A stretch of 64,000 nt of DNA. It comes from Zopfochytrium polystomum. Lineage: Eukaryota > Chytridiomycota > Chytridiomycetes > Chytridiales > Chytridiaceae. Numbering within the stretch: the stretch's first letter is position 1; each line of letters begins with the position of its first letter. Of the stretch, positions 63,790-64,000 are shown piece after piece. The DNA lies in the NCBI GenBank assembly GCA_025765615.1, contig JAIVFJ010000283.1:1-64000 (forward strand), written 5' to 3'. The position numbers and the translations under genes are program-made. The notes below the pieces were generated by a model, which did not search any database, was not told where the DNA came from, and saw nothing but the letters and a program-made list of their open reading frames with translations.

Positions 63790-64000
63790 ATGGGACCCCC
63801 TCAAACCGCTTACCGAGTCGCCGATGGCACCCCATTGGGTATGTTGTGCCAGCCACTCTTCAGCAGGTTGCTTCCCCACTTATTCGATCCTGTCACGCCT
63901 GCGCAGGCCTGTTGGCGATCGGCACTGCAACCTTGGCTGGCGCGCTTATCCAGATCGGCGCTCGTGGGAGTAAGTATACGGAATTTGGCCCGTTGAGCCC
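63790..64000 (+). CDS. GPR1/FUN34/YaaH family protein, second copy (partial)
   Basis: Exon 1 is 63790-63838 (MGPPQTAYRVADGTPLG), intron 1 is 63839-63906, exon 2 is 63907-63969 (GLLAIGTATLAGALIQIGAR) and the donor GTAAGT is at 63970. The rest lies beyond the window. Both intron positions and phases are identical to those of the copy at 61069, and exon 2 has the same length, so this is a tandem duplicate in the same orientation. Confidence 0.88.

Overview
The window looks like nuclear DNA of an early-diverging, GC-rich fungus, most likely a zoosporic (chytrid-like) lineage. The genes have short GT-AG introns (about 56-190 nt), TATA boxes, a spliceosomal U6 snRNA and a nuclear tRNA. The gene families fit that setting: a Tag1/DUF3712 vacuolar protein, GPR1/FUN34/YaaH acetate-channel genes, a Diels-Alderase/CrtC-like protein, Rab18, an importin-13-type karyopherin, lineage-expanded F-box proteins, and three secreted proteases (subtilase, metzincin, pepsin type). 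The species cannot be named from the sequence.

Layout. 1-9.3 kb: two F-box/ankyrin-type genes on opposite strands, a frameshifted WD40 remnant, U6 snRNA and tRNA-Val(UAC), a small membrane protein and a DUF4188 protein. 10-16.4 kb: an intact 971-aa subtilase and, downstream of it in the same orientation, a decayed copy with an internal deletion. 16.7-21.6 kb: a MULE-transposon fragment is joined directly to a block unlike the host genes. This block carries a broken multisubunit-type RNA polymerase beta-prime-like gene (with the DFDGD active-site motif) that is itself hit by a SINE-like insertion with a 16-bp target duplication. Unidentified ORFs follow on both strands. 23-26 kb: an Hsp20 gene with TATA box and heat-shock element, and a Diels-Alderase-like gene with a partial pseudogene copy. 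28-37 kb: an F-box/LRR gene and the Tag1-like gene. 37.5-39.4 kb: a near full-length but frameshifted FAR1/MULE transposase whose terminal repeat matches the fragment at 16.7 kb. 39.5-49.1 kb: DUF4326 protein, multi-spanning membrane protein, metalloprotease, aspartic protease and a WD40-CCCH protein. 49.4-52.3 kb: two related, frame-disrupted copies of an unknown gene. 52.4-59.9 kb: importin-13-like karyopherin, Rab18 and a large two-ended membrane protein. 60.2-64 kb: a small spliced gene and two tandem GPR1/FUN34/YaaH genes, the second cut by the window end.

There is no operon or evident single pathway. The secreted proteases suggest saprotrophic or parasitic nutrition. The recurring theme is local duplication followed by decay: subtilase, Diels-Alderase, the 50-kb unknown pair, MULE copies and GPR1 genes. 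The most unusual item is the RNA-polymerase-bearing block at 17.5-21.6 kb, probably a fossil of a virus- or plasmid-like element. All exon models were made by eye from frame continuity and splice consensus.
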